Source: Nageia nagi (lineage: Eukaryota > Pinophyta). From it: a stretch of DNA of 64,000 nucleotides. The notes under the pieces were generated by a model that ran no database searches, had not been told where the DNA came from, and saw nothing but the letters and a program-made list of their open reading frames with translations. Positions 1 to 12,276 of the stretch are shown piece by piece (within the stretch, counting starts at the first letter, position 1; each line of letters opens with the position of its first letter). The position numbers and the translations under genes are program-made. The stretch covers positions 115,258,001-115,322,000 of the forward strand of contig JBITNC010000001.1 of assembly GCA_050084985.1 (NCBI GenBank). The letters run 5' to 3'.

Positions 1-1280
1 CCTAAATCAATTTTGTCTTGCTTTATGAGGCTGAATATCTAGCTTATATGCTTGGCTATGTCCCGTATGAATTTTTCCAAAACTTCATCAGGTGAACCAT
101 AGTATGGACAGGCTCTCTAGCTCTTGTTCAATTTTCAATCCCTGAAATCTTGTTCAATTTTCAAGTTTCGGTGATTTATGCTTTTTGCCCAAGTTGGATC
201 ACCAAACAAGGAAATTCATGATTGGTGTATTAAATCACGCACAACATACTCAATTTGTAGGTATGTCTCTTTATATCAGTTTGTTGGAACAAGCAGAGCA
301 AACTTATCCCCATAAAGACAAACATCTCCTGCATCTCCTATGCTACATATTAGCTTAGGCCAAGCAAAGACATCCACCTATGAAGAATTTCAATTATTTA
401 ATATGTTTACTTATTTCAATATCAATACCCATTTATTCTCCAACTCCCCTAACATGAAGATCTTTTTAAATTTCCACCATATCTCATATAACAACAATCA
501 ATGTCAAAATATTTGTTCAATATAATTTCCATTTCCGACTTCAAAAATACCTCTAATACTTATTCTTCTTATGATTTATCTTTTTACTTACTCATTTTCA
601 TTTAGACATTATGAAAAATATGTATGCCAGCTTAAGTGACAAAGTCTTCCATGTCCATACTCATAAAATAAAAAAGAGAATTCAAGCTAACGCTCCTATG
701 CTTTTATTTATGCAAATTGGAAAAAGTTGCTGATGAAGGCAACCTATACATAACTCATCATTAACAACACCAGCAATAAGCTGGTTATTTTGAACAAAAT
801 GTTCAAGCGATTCCATCCTCTTAGAGATAGTTCCTAGCAATTAATCAAATTCTGAAATACCTGAAATGAACCAATAACACTTCAGTAGTAAGTACACACA
901 AATCTTTCCTTTGGAATATAGGAAGATTGCTACATATCCATCAGTGTCCACTTAGAAGTGGATGAAGTTCAAGAATTTTGTTATTGAGCTTGGAAGAATA
1001 CTATGCTTCTCCACATAAGATATATGACAGTAGTTCCCAGATTTCACTATAATACACTTTTAAATCTAACTATTGTATCTGATCATTTTCTGCTGGTCAA
1101 ATCCAAGGCTCGAATAGCTACCCACATTTATTTTATGCATCCAAAGTTCAAAACATAAATTGCAAGGAAAAACTGCCACAAGGAATGCTACCTGGTCAAA
1201 GACATCCATACAAGTTGAACTTGAGAATTCCAAAAAGAATTAACCGGTTAACAATGGAGCACTAGCACTTCACTTCTACA

Positions 1281-1430
1281 TGCTCAGGATAAGGATAAGG
1301 ATTTTCCCTAATCATTTAGTCGTTAGTAAGCATTAAGCAAATACATAAATGCTCAGGAAAAGGATTTTCCCTACTCATTTAGGCATTAGTATATGCGAAT
1401 GCTCAGCAAAAAGATTTTCCCTAATTGCAT
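1281..1430. repeat. Three imperfect tandem copies, unit about 50-70 bp
   Basis: The phrase GCTCAGGAWAAGGATTTTCC (with variations) followed by CTAATCATTTAG recurs at about 1281, 1350 and 1400. The units differ in length because the linker between them varies. Local replication slippage in non-coding DNA is the simplest explanation. Confidence 0.7.
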
Positions 1431-2690
1431 CAACACAAAAGTCATTTTAAGTTTGATCCATGCTTCATACCAATTTCTAGGTTGCATTTTCACTATCCAC
1501 ACTTCTGGTAAATGCTATGTTGAATATTGTCTTTAGAAGCTTGATTTTTAATTAAATTATGTAGATTCCAATAACTGTATCACATTTTCAACATGCAAAA
1601 CAGCAACATCAAGGTTGTAGTTGCATTTCAGAAAACAACTGGATGTAATTCTGTATGCAAAGTGCTTAACTTGAAATACATATCTCAACTGGAAGAGCTA
1701 AAGATGGCAAAACTTTGCACACTTGAGACTGAAAACTTTAACCATTTGATGAAATCTTCACAATCATTTCTTTACAATAAATGGATTTGACTGGAAAGAT
1801 GACAATCAAAATCAAATCTACACTTTTTTATTTTTATGATCATTAACATGAATACAAATTTCATGTATATGTCAGACCAAGAAAATATCCTCTGAAGACC
1901 CCAGCAGAACAGGAAAATTTTTGTCCCATCACCTTTGCAAGCACTATTATAATCCAGGTTTGATTGCAAGATTGAGGGTTCCAAAATAAAATGAAAAAAT
2001 TCAATTACTTTTGAAAGTCAATTTTAAATATTAGAATTTGAAACAATATCATCCTATATTACTCTATGGGAAAAGCATCTGATCTGTATTGTAAGCTTTG
2101 TTGAGTTAAGGTGATCACCTTCTTTTCTTCTTATAAGATCAAGATGATCCTTTTATCTTCGTATAGTCTCAAAGACACTGTCATAGGACCATGAGATGAA
2201 AGACAAGCCTGAAAACTCTGGGAAATTTACCATAATAAAAAATACAAAACGGTACCAAAGTTGTCATCCTACTTGCAGATTTAGGATAAAAGGTGTGTCA
2301 CCTTGTTAAGTGTCAAGTGAGGAAAGTTAGGATGCACAAGAACTGATCTCTTGGCCCTAAGACCAATGACCATCCAACAAAGATACGAGAAGAGATTAAA
2401 CGTCAGGGGAAGCAAGAGAATGGGCACCTTTCAAGGTAATAACTCATTAGACAAGCTCCTCCTGATTTTCGAATGAACAGGGCTTTATCAAAAGCAGTTT
2501 CAAAGTCCACAGATTCTCATGGGTGAAGACAGAAATGAATATGGATAGTGGTAAATGCTTTTCCATATGTTATAGACCTTTCTCTCCTCAATCTATGTAA
2601 TTGCAGCAGCATCATTTAACATTGTTTTTAAGGGCTCTCCTTCCTAATGTAAGTTAGTTGTTTCTGCTGGCATATTGAGTTTTCTACCAT

Positions 2691-2769
2691 CATGTCAACC
2701 ATGCCTAAACATCCTATACAAACTTACTACCATGTAAACCATGCCTAAACATCCTGTACAAACTTACTT
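2691..2769. repeat. Tandem duplication, 40-bp unit, two copies
   Basis: The unit beginning CATGTCAACCATGCC at 2691 is repeated at 2731 with two or three substitutions. Each copy contains CCTAAACATCCT followed by ACAAACTTACT. No coding sense is seen. Confidence 0.8.
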
Positions 2770-3330
2770 CAAGAAAAGAAATGAATTGTGTTCACCATTT
2801 AAATAAATTCCCACGGGGACATGCCTATGTAGATGCTTTATTCTTCCAGGATAAACAACCCGATTATCTTCACATCAAAAAATCATTTAAACATCACCAG
2901 ATATAAGCAAGTTAAAGAGTGTAAGCTTGACATTTGATAACCTGGTCTTAGGCAAGATTTGCAGGCTGACAAGCAATCATACTTCTGACACAATTATAGG
3001 CTTCTTGTTATCTTCAGAAAGAATTAGAAGTTTTAAGAGATGTAAAATGTAATGCCATATTACAGAAAGAAATGCATCCAGCTCTATCATCTATAAGTCT
3101 TTTTCAGTTCTAGTCTAATAATACTTATATTACAAGGAAAAACCATAAAAAGAATGGCATGTCACTCACCCAATAACATGAGCACTCGAACCCCCAAACT
3201 ATCCCTAGAATGGCAGAAAAATCAATCTGATCCCCATGAAAAATTACTGCACTTGTACACTTCCGACTTTCTTGTTATTGTTATTAAAGTTGGAGTGACT
3301 TTGTCTTTCACAGTAATCCCTGCTGTCTCT

Positions 3331-3525
3331 AATCATTTCCTTCCAGCTTTCATATCCAACAAGTTTTAAAATCCAAACCACACTCCCTTGCAAAAGTATT
3401 ATGACAAATCTTGTAATCCTACAAGTTTTAATCATTTCCTCCCAACTTTCATATCCAACAAGTTTTAAAAGGCGACATATAAACCACATGCCCCTGCAAT
3501 TATCTATTATGATCAGTCTTTAAAA
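3331..3525. repeat. Tandem duplication, about 99-bp unit, two copies
   Basis: AATCATTTCCTTCCAGCTTT at 3331 recurs as AATCATTTCCTCCCAACTTT at 3430. Both are followed by CATATCCAACAAGTTTTAAAA and, further on, by AAACCACA. The copies are visibly diverged, so the duplication is not recent. Confidence 0.75.
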
Positions 3526-4147
3526 ACTCCTCAGTGCCTAAAAATGTATTCCACATATGGACTAACATGTTATCAATTGGAATCGAAATGTATTTAAGAA
3601 TTAAAAGATCTAACAGAGTTCCCTAAGAATCTCGTACCTAGAAACTAAAATCTAAGAAATAGGGCGAGAAAAACCTGAAACAAACTAAAGGCAGAGACCC
3701 ACCTGAACATTTTTAAAGTGATTACTACTAATAACATGTAAGATTATACTCTTCATATAATGTAGCCCTTTCTTTAAAGCTATTTTCCTCATAAAGTAGC
3801 GTGTGTACATGTTGAAAGAATCTCCTTCTTAACACCCCGCAAACAATTTACACCAATCTCATCCATAAACAATGCAGGGAATGTCCTTTTAGTTGATACC
3901 GATAAATAGATACTGGTCATGATTTTCTTATATTGTGGTAAGACAATCACACCCAGAAGCTAAATCTTAAAAATAAAACACATACAATCAACACCCACAA
4001 TCTCCAATGGCAGTAAAAGCCGAAATAGAAATTTCAAAATAGAATGCAACACACCACAGAAATAATCAAAACAACACCCAAAAATAGAAAAAGAAGAGAG
4101 AGAGACTTTCAGCATGAAACAAACCTTATGAAAAAGAAGTAATACAG

Positions 4148-4630
4148 CTACGCAGGAGCGAACGACAGCAACTGCTTCATGTTCTGCCATGGCTTCACAT
4201 ATATAACTGCGTTGTACAATTTTGGTTGCCCACCATCCACAGTCTCCACTTGCAGATAATACTTCATTCCTGACACCACTTGCTGTTGGGCCTTCACCAC
4301 CTTGGAAAAGGATAGTGCTGCATTCTATGGAGAGGAAAAAAAACACCCACAAAAACTTCACTACCACATGCATGACACAGTTACCAATAACACCACTGAT
4401 CAAATTCAACAAAAGCAAATTACGACAACAATACATACCTGCTGTTTGTTGTACTCCTTGACCGCATATTTTGCCAAGTTCTGAATCTCTTTGTTGTGCT
4501 GAAAATCTGGGACATCTTGTAACCCTCCCACTATGGGACCTTTATCACCATTGCCAACAGTTATCAGACAACCCAGAAACAGAATGAATATGAATCCCCA
4601 CATTCTCACTCCCATCTTCTCCATTCTCAA
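4148..4630 (-). CDS. Phytocystatin (cysteine protease inhibitor), two exons
   Basis: Predicted secreted inhibitor of papain- and legumain-like cysteine proteases, acting in the apoplast, endomembrane system or vacuole. Exon 1 is 4630-4439 and exon 2 is 4324-4148. The 114-bp intron starts GTATGT at 4438 and ends CCATAG at 4325, in phase 0. The joined product is 122 residues, within the usual size for short plant cystatins. Residues 1 to about 26 look like a signal peptide with a hydrophobic FIFILFLGCLITV core. After it come the N-terminal Gly-Gly (35-36), the plant signature LAKYAVKEYN (52-61), the papain-binding loop QVVSG (79-83) and the second-loop Pro-Trp (109-110). All three inhibitory elements are present. 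The protein ends FAPA and lacks the C-terminal extension of larger cystatins. The first ATG is used, although ATGs at codons 3 and 6 would give nearly the same signal peptide. Without the intron, the exon 1 frame runs on into nonsense. The gene appears intact and is the only host gene I can support. Confidence 0.93.
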
Positions 4631-4675
4631 TGCCCTTAAAAGCTATCAATCCTTCTCCTCTTTCAATTTGATAAC

Positions 4676-4687
4676 CTTTTATAAAAG
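4676..4687 (-). promoter_or_regulatory. TATA box of the phytocystatin gene
   Basis: CTTTTATAAAAG lies about 46 bp upstream of the cystatin ATG on the minus strand. A TATA box here would place transcription start about 25-30 bp downstream, giving a 5' leader of roughly 20 nt. Position and sequence fit a plant core promoter; usage is inferred. Confidence 0.65.
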
Positions 4688-5280
4688 AACACCAACTAGT
4701 CTCGGTCTCAGTCTCACCCACCTTTCAGACGATCACCTACAAGTGGACTCTTGAATCTGCCATCTCTTAAAAACTGCTGCAACATTAATCCCACATTGGA
4801 CAGTCGGTGGTCATTAAATTGCGTGCAATATCTTACAGAGCGGGCCCAAGGATTTTCCATTCTTATCCCTGCTTTCCAATTCTTATCAAGAAATCCTCCT
4901 GGATTCAAGTAGCCGTTGATATATTGAGACGTACATAGAAATCTTGTGGCAGCTGACGAAATTAGCAAGGGGCCAGAATGTGTTTGCCACATCAACAGAC
5001 CATGACGTAGGGGTTGGGCTTGCATTTCTAGGAAGTGGCAATGGGCCCACCATCCAAGGTTTCCACAATAGGCACCAGGCCCGCAGGTCTCCCGCTTTGT
5101 GGGTCTCACCTTCTCGTGGTTTATGTCATGAGCTTCGGGACAAAGAAGTCAAAAATCTTACGAGTTATTGTGATAGGGAATTTGTCGTTTATTCTTTTTT
5201 CACATGGAAGTGAGGTAAGTCTTTTCGCACTTTCTTTTCTTTTCAAGTACGCTTTTTGTAAGGTTTAGTAATTGTTTTAA
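4688..5280 (-). promoter_or_regulatory. Upstream region of the phytocystatin gene
   Basis: Relatively GC-rich segment immediately upstream of the cystatin. On the gene's strand a CCAAT pentamer lies at 4799-4795, about 165 bp before the ATG. A TGACGT core (bZIP/TGA type) lies at about 5003-5008. Open frames on both strands here show no family resemblance, and I read them as chance frames in a compositionally different promoter. Activity of the motifs is unproven. Confidence 0.45.
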
Positions 5281-5689
5281 CACACATTTATCTAAGAGTT
5301 TTTGGATATTTCAAGAAAGGGTCAACGTTTAAATTAGCTGTTGTAATCTTATATAATGGGTTTGTTGTAGAGTACTAGTTTTGATATAATTTCTTATATA
5401 TCAAAAAATTATTGAAAGATATTATTTTCAAGGTGTTTATCTTTGTAACAGTTTGATATATTAGAAGTTTTATAACACTTTTAATATTCAAAACATCACA
5501 TAATTAGGAGTAAATTCATTCATGAATATTCACAACATTGTACTACATTTAATTAATAATTTTGCATCATTGTTCAAAGATACTTTATTAAAATTCATTT
5601 AAATTAATAATTGATAATAACAATGATTAAGATTTATTCGAAATGAAAAATAATCAAAGTAATATTGAATATTGGTTATTCCAAAGACT

Positions 5690-6310
5690 TGAGTCTCTCT
5701 TCTTTCGATTTCCTTTGCATAACTCCTTTTCTTGATTTTAGTATTGCATAACGGTCATATGGAAATAGTGCCAAAATTCTAAGTCCATCCAATGATTTGA
5801 CGTGAGAGATAACAACAAATGTTAGGCATTGTCTTTCCCTTTTCTCCAATATCTATTATTGCTTTATTAAGTGTCAAGCCTTGTGATTTATGTATTGTTA
5901 AGCCCCAATCAAATTGTAATAGAAGTTGACCTATTTGAACCCTTTCTATTGGTATAATTTGTTCATAGCTTTACATGAATTTGAAGTGCTCCATGGATTG
6001 TAGTACCACCAATGTTGAATGCAGCAACTCCGATAGGTGCAAGTAAAAAAAGGGGAGAACATTATGTAAATGATAGGTATTGAAATACTTGACGAAGTTC
6101 TCCAATTAGATAGGATTTTTTTGTTCCTACTGTTCCTTGAATTATTAGCTTTGATATCATGAACATGATTACGACATGTTCTTTCCTCTCTTTGACTATC
6201 TTTCTCATCTTGTCTAGCATGTTGAAGTTGTTGATCATTTCCATATTTTCTTGACCTAACCTCCTTAAGTTGAAATTATATCCAATTATATCAGTTTGTT
6301 GTTCCACATA
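5690..6310 (-). pseudogene. PIF1-family (Helitron-like) DNA helicase remnant
   Basis: Pieces of a superfamily 1 PIF1-type helicase occur in the correct order on the minus strand. Walker A appears as GTVGTKKSYLI at about 6138-6108, with Lys where the family has Gly in the GTxGTGKS pattern. A motif Ia-like LAPIGVAAFNIGGTTIHGAL follows at about 6045-5975. Next comes WGLTIHKSQGLTLNKA at about 5917-5859 and a motif VI-like LTFVVISHVKSLDGL at about 5826-5781. Residues between motif Ia and the IHKSQG block (Walker B and motifs III-IV) are missing. At least one frameshift separates the last two blocks, and stops interrupt the frame. Helitron Rep/helicase proteins and free-standing PIF1-like transposon helicases share these motifs. 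No HUH replication-initiator domain or Helitron end was seen, so I leave the element type open. It is certainly non-functional. Confidence 0.75.
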
Positions 6311-7889
6311 TCTTTGACATGCTTCTTATATTTGATCTTCTGATATTTGATAGGCTAAATAACTCCAAGATCAAAAAGCATTTTATTAGTGTAGAATATT
6401 GTGTAAATACAATTTGAGAAAGACTCTTCATCTTCACCTTCTTGGGTGACCTTTGAGATACATTATAACTCCTCATATTCTATAAGAAATGACTCTCTAA
6501 ATTCTATTACACTCAAAGCTACGAATTTACTAAATATAATAAGTATCTAATACTATACTAACTATACCATAGTCCCTAAGGATTAGGTGTCTAACAATAT
6601 TTTTGCATGTATTTCTCTCATTTGTTGAGTGTGTATTACTCTTTTTTATTCATATTCTTCATTGGACATATTAACATTGATTTATCTTTTCATTAAGCAT
6701 CTATTGCTCTTTATTGTTGTTGTTCATTTGTCATTTCTATCCTAAGTTTTGCTCAATTTTCTCTTTATCTTTATCTTTCTCTCTCTTTGTCTCTTTAAGT
6801 CATTCTTTCACATCATTGTTAATTATAATCTTCATGATACTACCTGTGTTGTTCTAATCAATTTTGTTCTCCTTGCTCTTCGAAATTCATTATCTCAGTC
6901 ATAAATTTACTACAAAAACATATGCAAATCCATTATTATATTTATTTTGATCAACTTCATGATATTATATAGTTTTTAAATTATATTTTTGAAATGACAT
7001 AATAAAAGAATTTGATAGTATATATAATTTTAGATTATAAAAACTATCAAATTAGATATAATATTATTATCAATATTGAAGTATCAAAGTACTTACCAAA
7101 TTTTTATATAACATTAATCTATTTGTAACTAATAAAAAAACATTAACCTATTTTTAACTTGCAAAATTGATATTACTTTTTATCTAACGCTATTTTATAG
7201 TAAAAAATATAACTATTTTAATGATATTTATTTCTAACTAATGAAAATAAATATCATTGAAATATATTGTATTAAAAGCTAATCCAAATAAATAAATATA
7301 TTGAAATAAATAAATTTAATTATAATCTAAAATATATTGAAATATATTTGTATTAAAAGGTAATCCAAACAAATAAATATTATTACAACACTCTATAATT
7401 AAAGCATTTAATCATTACATCATTACTAACATATCATTATTGTCTTTACAATATTATAATTTAACTGAGAGATCAAAAGGGAAAAATTTTATATCTTAGT
7501 GTTTTATTATTATTTCATATGCTTGTAGAAGAGATATTTTGTTTAAATAAATGGATGTGTACATAGATCCTAAAATATTTTTGATTATAATCTAAAATTT
7601 ATTTAATCTGTTATAAAATTTTAATCTATAATCTGAATTTTAATTTGTAATTTGAATTTTAAAATTTTAATCTGTAATCTAAATTTTAAATTGAATGTTT
7701 TTATATCAAAATTATTTAATTCCCAGACTAGATTTTACAGGAAGGGAATTGAGTCCATTCTTCAATTTTTTAATTCCTAGACCAGAACATAACATTCATG
7801 GGATGTTTTTTGACACATTTTCAAACTTAAAGTAGATGATAGAATTACTTTTGATTTAGTTGTGGTAAGAACTCCTTTTTCCATATGGT
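6311..7889. other. AT-rich spacer, no gene seen
   Basis: Very AT-rich sequence with only short chance frames. Between about 7560 and 7720 there is a low-complexity array of phrases such as TAATCTAAAATTTATTTAAT and TAATCTGTAATCT. A related array appears at 9290-9440 on the far side of the LINE remnant. Nothing else is recognisable. Confidence 0.5.
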
Positions 7890-9260
7890 AGAAGCTTGGC
7901 CTCTATTTTCATAAGCAATGGTGCTTGGATTGGTTTTGGCCTTGACATATGGGTTTTGTTAAATATAACTCTGTTCATGGTTATTCTTGGCTTTCTCCCA
8001 ATGTTCTTATGTGTCATACATTTAATCTTAGATGGGATCTTATTTCCTCGTAATCATGATGGTCCTTGCATTTTTCTACTTCCTAGGGTAAGTAAATTGA
8101 ATCTAAGCAAAAAATTTTCATTTGGAGTCTTCTGCATGAGAGTCTTCACATTGGGCATTGACATACGTATCTAGGTATGGTTAATCCTACTTGTCCTTGT
8201 TGTTAAGAGTTTGAAGACTTTTCTTATATTTCCTAGTTATGTGTTAAGAACAAGCAAGCTTGGGAATGGATTTTTCCCTTTTTTAATCCTTTCTTAGTGT
8301 CTCCTTATTCTTAGGTTCATGTTATTCTTAAGGATCCTCTTAAATTTTTAGAGCCCTTAGGTGAAGTCTAGCATATTCTCATAACCAATATTCTCTACCA
8401 TCTTTGGAAAATAAGAAATAATATTGTGTTTGGCTGAGAAGCCCCTTTGACCATCTTCTCTCTTGCTGACAAATATGCTATTTTCTATGATTGTTGGTTG
8501 TAGATTACAATTCAATTTGAAAAAGTTCATGTGGAGGTTCAATATTTACATAATTTACTGGACCAATGGGGGAACCCTCCTTTCATTTTTAATTATGTCT
8601 CATCTAGTGAATTTCCTCCTCGTCGAGCATAGTTTTATGGAGCTCCCTAATGTCGATCATGTAGTCATACCCTTGCTCCACTATGACATGTATCTATTGG
8701 TGTCACTCTTGTAAATTCACCTTAGCACTGATCATATCCTCTGCTTTATCTAAAGCACATACAACTTGAAGAGCCTACTACTTCTCATTCTCAAAGAGGG
8801 TGGGATGTTTAGAAAAAAATTTCTACCTTGGTTATGATATAGGGAGACATCTCAAATTCCTCACCCCAATTGGCTCGTGATTGTGATATGTGTGCTAATA
8901 TCACTAGAATTAATTGCAATGATGGATGGAATTTGGCTCCTGTTGAGGGTGGAGATTGGGAACACATGCAATTTATTGATAATTTTTACCCACCATCTTC
9001 TCATGATTGATGAGGTGTTTTATTATGCTGGTTGTTAAACTTCTAATATTGTAATTTTAATTTTTGGTAGTGGACTTCGAGGGTTCATTGGTGGTCACTA
9101 TTATATTTTGGCACATTCCTTTTGATGTAAGATGTTTGTAATCATTTTTTAACTACTATGTAGTTATTTTGTGGTTGCGATCTTCCACAAGGTGTGCTCA
9201 ACTCCACCCACCATTTTTTGTATGAAAAAGGTTTTAGTAATATAAAAAGACTTTTTCACC
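7890..9260 (+). pseudogene. LINE (non-LTR retrotransposon) 3' remnant
   Basis: Frame-shifting fragments match the C-terminal end of plant L1-type ORF2, the zinc-binding region after reverse transcriptase. FSFGVFCMRVFTLGI (about 8121-8165) corresponds to the usual FLWRLLHERVPTG-like stretch. NPTCPCC (about 8183-8203) is the first half of the zinc motif. KNKQAWEW lies near 8248-8271 and ILYHLWKIRNNIVFG at about 8388-8434. Several stops and frameshifts intervene. Sequence after 8560 up to the CCACCCACCATTTTTTG and GTTTTAGTAATATAAAAAGA tail near 9210-9250 looks like the 3' end of such an element. No reverse transcriptase palm motifs survive. Identification rests on residue-pattern resemblance, so confidence is moderate. 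Confidence 0.6.
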
Positions 9261-12200
9261 CAAAAACTTATTTATAGCAAAAATATGTAATTTTGAATAA
9301 TCTAAAATATATTTAATCTTAACCTAAAATATATTTAATTTGTAATCTATAACCTAAAATATATTTAATCTGTAATCTAAAATTATTTACAATGAAATTT
9401 TATAGTGAAATTATGATCTCTAATCTAAAATTTAATAGCAAATTTTTTTAAAATTTAATGAAATATTAAAGATAATAGATATAATAGTAGAGAGCGAGAT
9501 CTTACATGGAAGTGACAAATAAATTATAATATAACAAATTCATTCTTCTTCTCTTTGGTCTTTGCTCTTTTTTCATCCAAGTTCGCTCTTCCTATTTCAT
9601 AGAATGAATTTGCATAAATGTTTTATACTCTTGCATATATTTATACAATTTTTTTGGAAAAATATGTCAGTTTATATTTAAGTCGGCTTTGTAATTAAAT
9701 TTTTTTATTTTCTTAATTTAGCTTTATAATTTAATTTCTTTTATTTTCCCACTAATTATTTAATGAACGAACTCACATGCGACATTTTTCTCCCCACTCC
9801 ACCACCCATGTTGCAAATGTAGGAATGCCTCAATGTAATTAATGGTAATTAGAGTTGAAATTTGACATTTTTCCTTCTTTGTCATTAAATTTTTAATGAC
9901 ATTGCCAATATTTTAACGTCCATCAAAATATACTTATTTTTTTATTTTCTTCTAAATACATTAATAATATAATAAAAATATGTTATGTTTGAATTACATA
10001 TAAATATTTTTAAATTAAAAAATATATATATACATATTAATTTTATAGATGAATATTTTTAAAAATCAATGAATTTATTTATTTTTATTGTTATATATAC
10101 ATATTTTTTATGGTAATAAAAATATATACCCTTCATATATGACAGGTAAAAAGAAAAGATGATCATAAAAAATGTTTAAAAACCCCAAAAACATTTATTA
10201 TGGGCATCAAATTTCAATCTTGATGGTAATCATTCCATTATATGAAGTTGTGAAATGTAACTGCAGGGCTTTGTCATTCAGATTTTTTGGTATTTTCATG
10301 TCGAAAGTAGGTAACTAGTTAACTACTAATCCCTTGAGCTCTTAAGAAGCATAAGTGATAGTGAAAATAATAAGATTAAAAACTAATTATGATAATGTAT
10401 TGGATTAGTCATTTCATGTAGTTTTTTGGTAAGACATTTGAAGTAACAAATTGACTGAAATACAAGATCCACACAACTAAAATGACCATATAGTTAAGTG
10501 ATAGTAATTTAAAGAATTGGGTTTTGTTGGTATGCATATAAATGCAAGAGATGGACTCCATGCCTCACCCATCCTCCCTCTATTTTTTTAACAGATTAAA
10601 AACTCATGGGTGCATGAGAATAACCCACCATCTCAAGTTAATACATACTGAACAAGATGTCATGGAATAAATGCAACAAATAAAGTAAACAAACAGTAGG
10701 AGTAGTCCAACCAGATCAATTCACCTTTTCAGCATCCTTAAAGATATTAAAAGCAAATTTTTGTCAATAAAAAGTGAGTGGAATAAATATCCATTGAATA
10801 TGATGGAAATGGGATGGAGACATGCATGCGATCCATTGATAGATTTGCAATAGGATTTCTACATACAGAAATGATTATGTAAAAGAAAATTTCTATTAGA
10901 TGTTACGATTGTGAATGCTATAGTAGACATGTATGCAAATTGAAAGCATATAGAAGATGCATGCTCAATCATGCCATCCTCTATCTACTGGGCAAGATGT
11001 TCACCATGGTGGATGATGCAAAAGTGATAATTATATTGGAAAACTCATGTCCACATACATGAAATGAACAACCTCAATCAATTTAACCTTCGAACTCAAC
11101 CAGTTTGTTAGCATCGCGGATTATAAATTTTGCATCTTGTGATGTAGGAGACATCTACAACATAATTACTTGATTCCTTTTAAGAAAATATTTGTTATTT
11201 ATTTTTATTTCTAGTTTTTAGTGTTATATTAATAAGTTGATTTATTTTGTTGTGATGTATAATCAATTAACATTAGCTTAAGGAATTTTTTTAATGAAAA
11301 ACATTAATGATATAATAAAATCACCCTTCCTAATAGGTAGATTTTTTCAAAATATCTTATTAAAATTTATTATCATAACACATTAATAGATTAAAGATTT
11401 GAATAAACATCTATATTGTCATTCATGATCCCAATGATGTGTTTTTGGAGTTAGGATGTGCCTTACCTATTATGATATTTTTAATATATAAATAGATAAT
11501 ATAATGAAAGAGAGAATGATTGATAATAATCAAAAGATACATGTCTAAATTATTCATAAGTCAATAAGAAATATAATATGGTAAAAATCGAAGACCTTGG
11601 GAAGTAAGGTATTGGTATCAATATCCTAAGTGTCATATAATTAGATGGACATGTTGCATTAGTGCCACTAGCTATGGTAAAAACTTTACCCAATGCAACT
11701 AGGTTTATAAGGGTTATCCTGTTCCCCTAGTATTATAATATTATTAATAATAAAAAGATGATCAAAATTGATAGTAAAAACTCTTAGATCACTAAAACTC
11801 TTACCTTTTCTTTATATGTTTTTTTTTTCAAATGAGATGTTTTTTATAATTTACTCATGTAAAATAAATTTAAATTATGAATATTTTTTGCAAGAGACTT
11901 AGACATTACTTAAATTATGAAAGATTTATTGTTGAATCATTCATATATCATATTGATATATTAAATAAAAGGGTCAATTAATTTAGAGATAGATAAAAAT
12001 TAAAAGGTTAGATTTTATATATCAACATTTTGCTCTCATTGAAATATCATCAACATAAAAGTAAAGCACTCATTCATGTTTTGTATAAGTATAAAAGGGT
12101 GAATCTCAATCAAGCTTAAAATTTGATGGTCAAATACTTGTTCATACTTTCTACTATTAAATAATAGGTAAAAAAAGTTGTTAACCAAGATATGTACATT

Positions 12201-12276
12201 ATTATATTTTCCATCAATTTCACTTGAAAGTTTTAAAATTATTCATCAAATTTTATGTATATAATAGTAGTTAACT
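9261..12276. other. AT-rich spacer, no gene seen
   Basis: From 9290 to 9440 there is a low-complexity array of AATCTAAAATATATTTAATC-like phrases. The remaining sequence to 12276 is AT-rich, with chance frames only. No inverted termini, tRNA or domain was recognised. Confidence 0.45.

Larger units (their letters stand above)
1..4147. other. Flank downstream of the phytocystatin; no gene recognised
   Basis: This stretch is less AT-rich than most of the window. I read both strands and found no exon chain, conserved domain or transposon protein. Open frames here are under about 80 codons and have no family resemblance I recognise. It holds three short local tandem duplications, listed separately. 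It could include the 3' untranslated and downstream region of the cystatin and introns or spacer of a neighbouring gene lying outside the window. RNA-seq coverage would decide. Confidence 0.5.

Noticed and set aside
3960-4436. 158-codon minus-strand frame over the cystatin exon 2
   Set aside because: It is out of frame with the QVVSG and Pro-Trp coding sequence and lacks any family resemblance; the spliced reading explains the region.
4714-5109. 131-codon minus-strand frame upstream of the cystatin
   Set aside because: Lies in the GC-richer promoter region; no recognisable domain, and overlapping frames exist on both strands.
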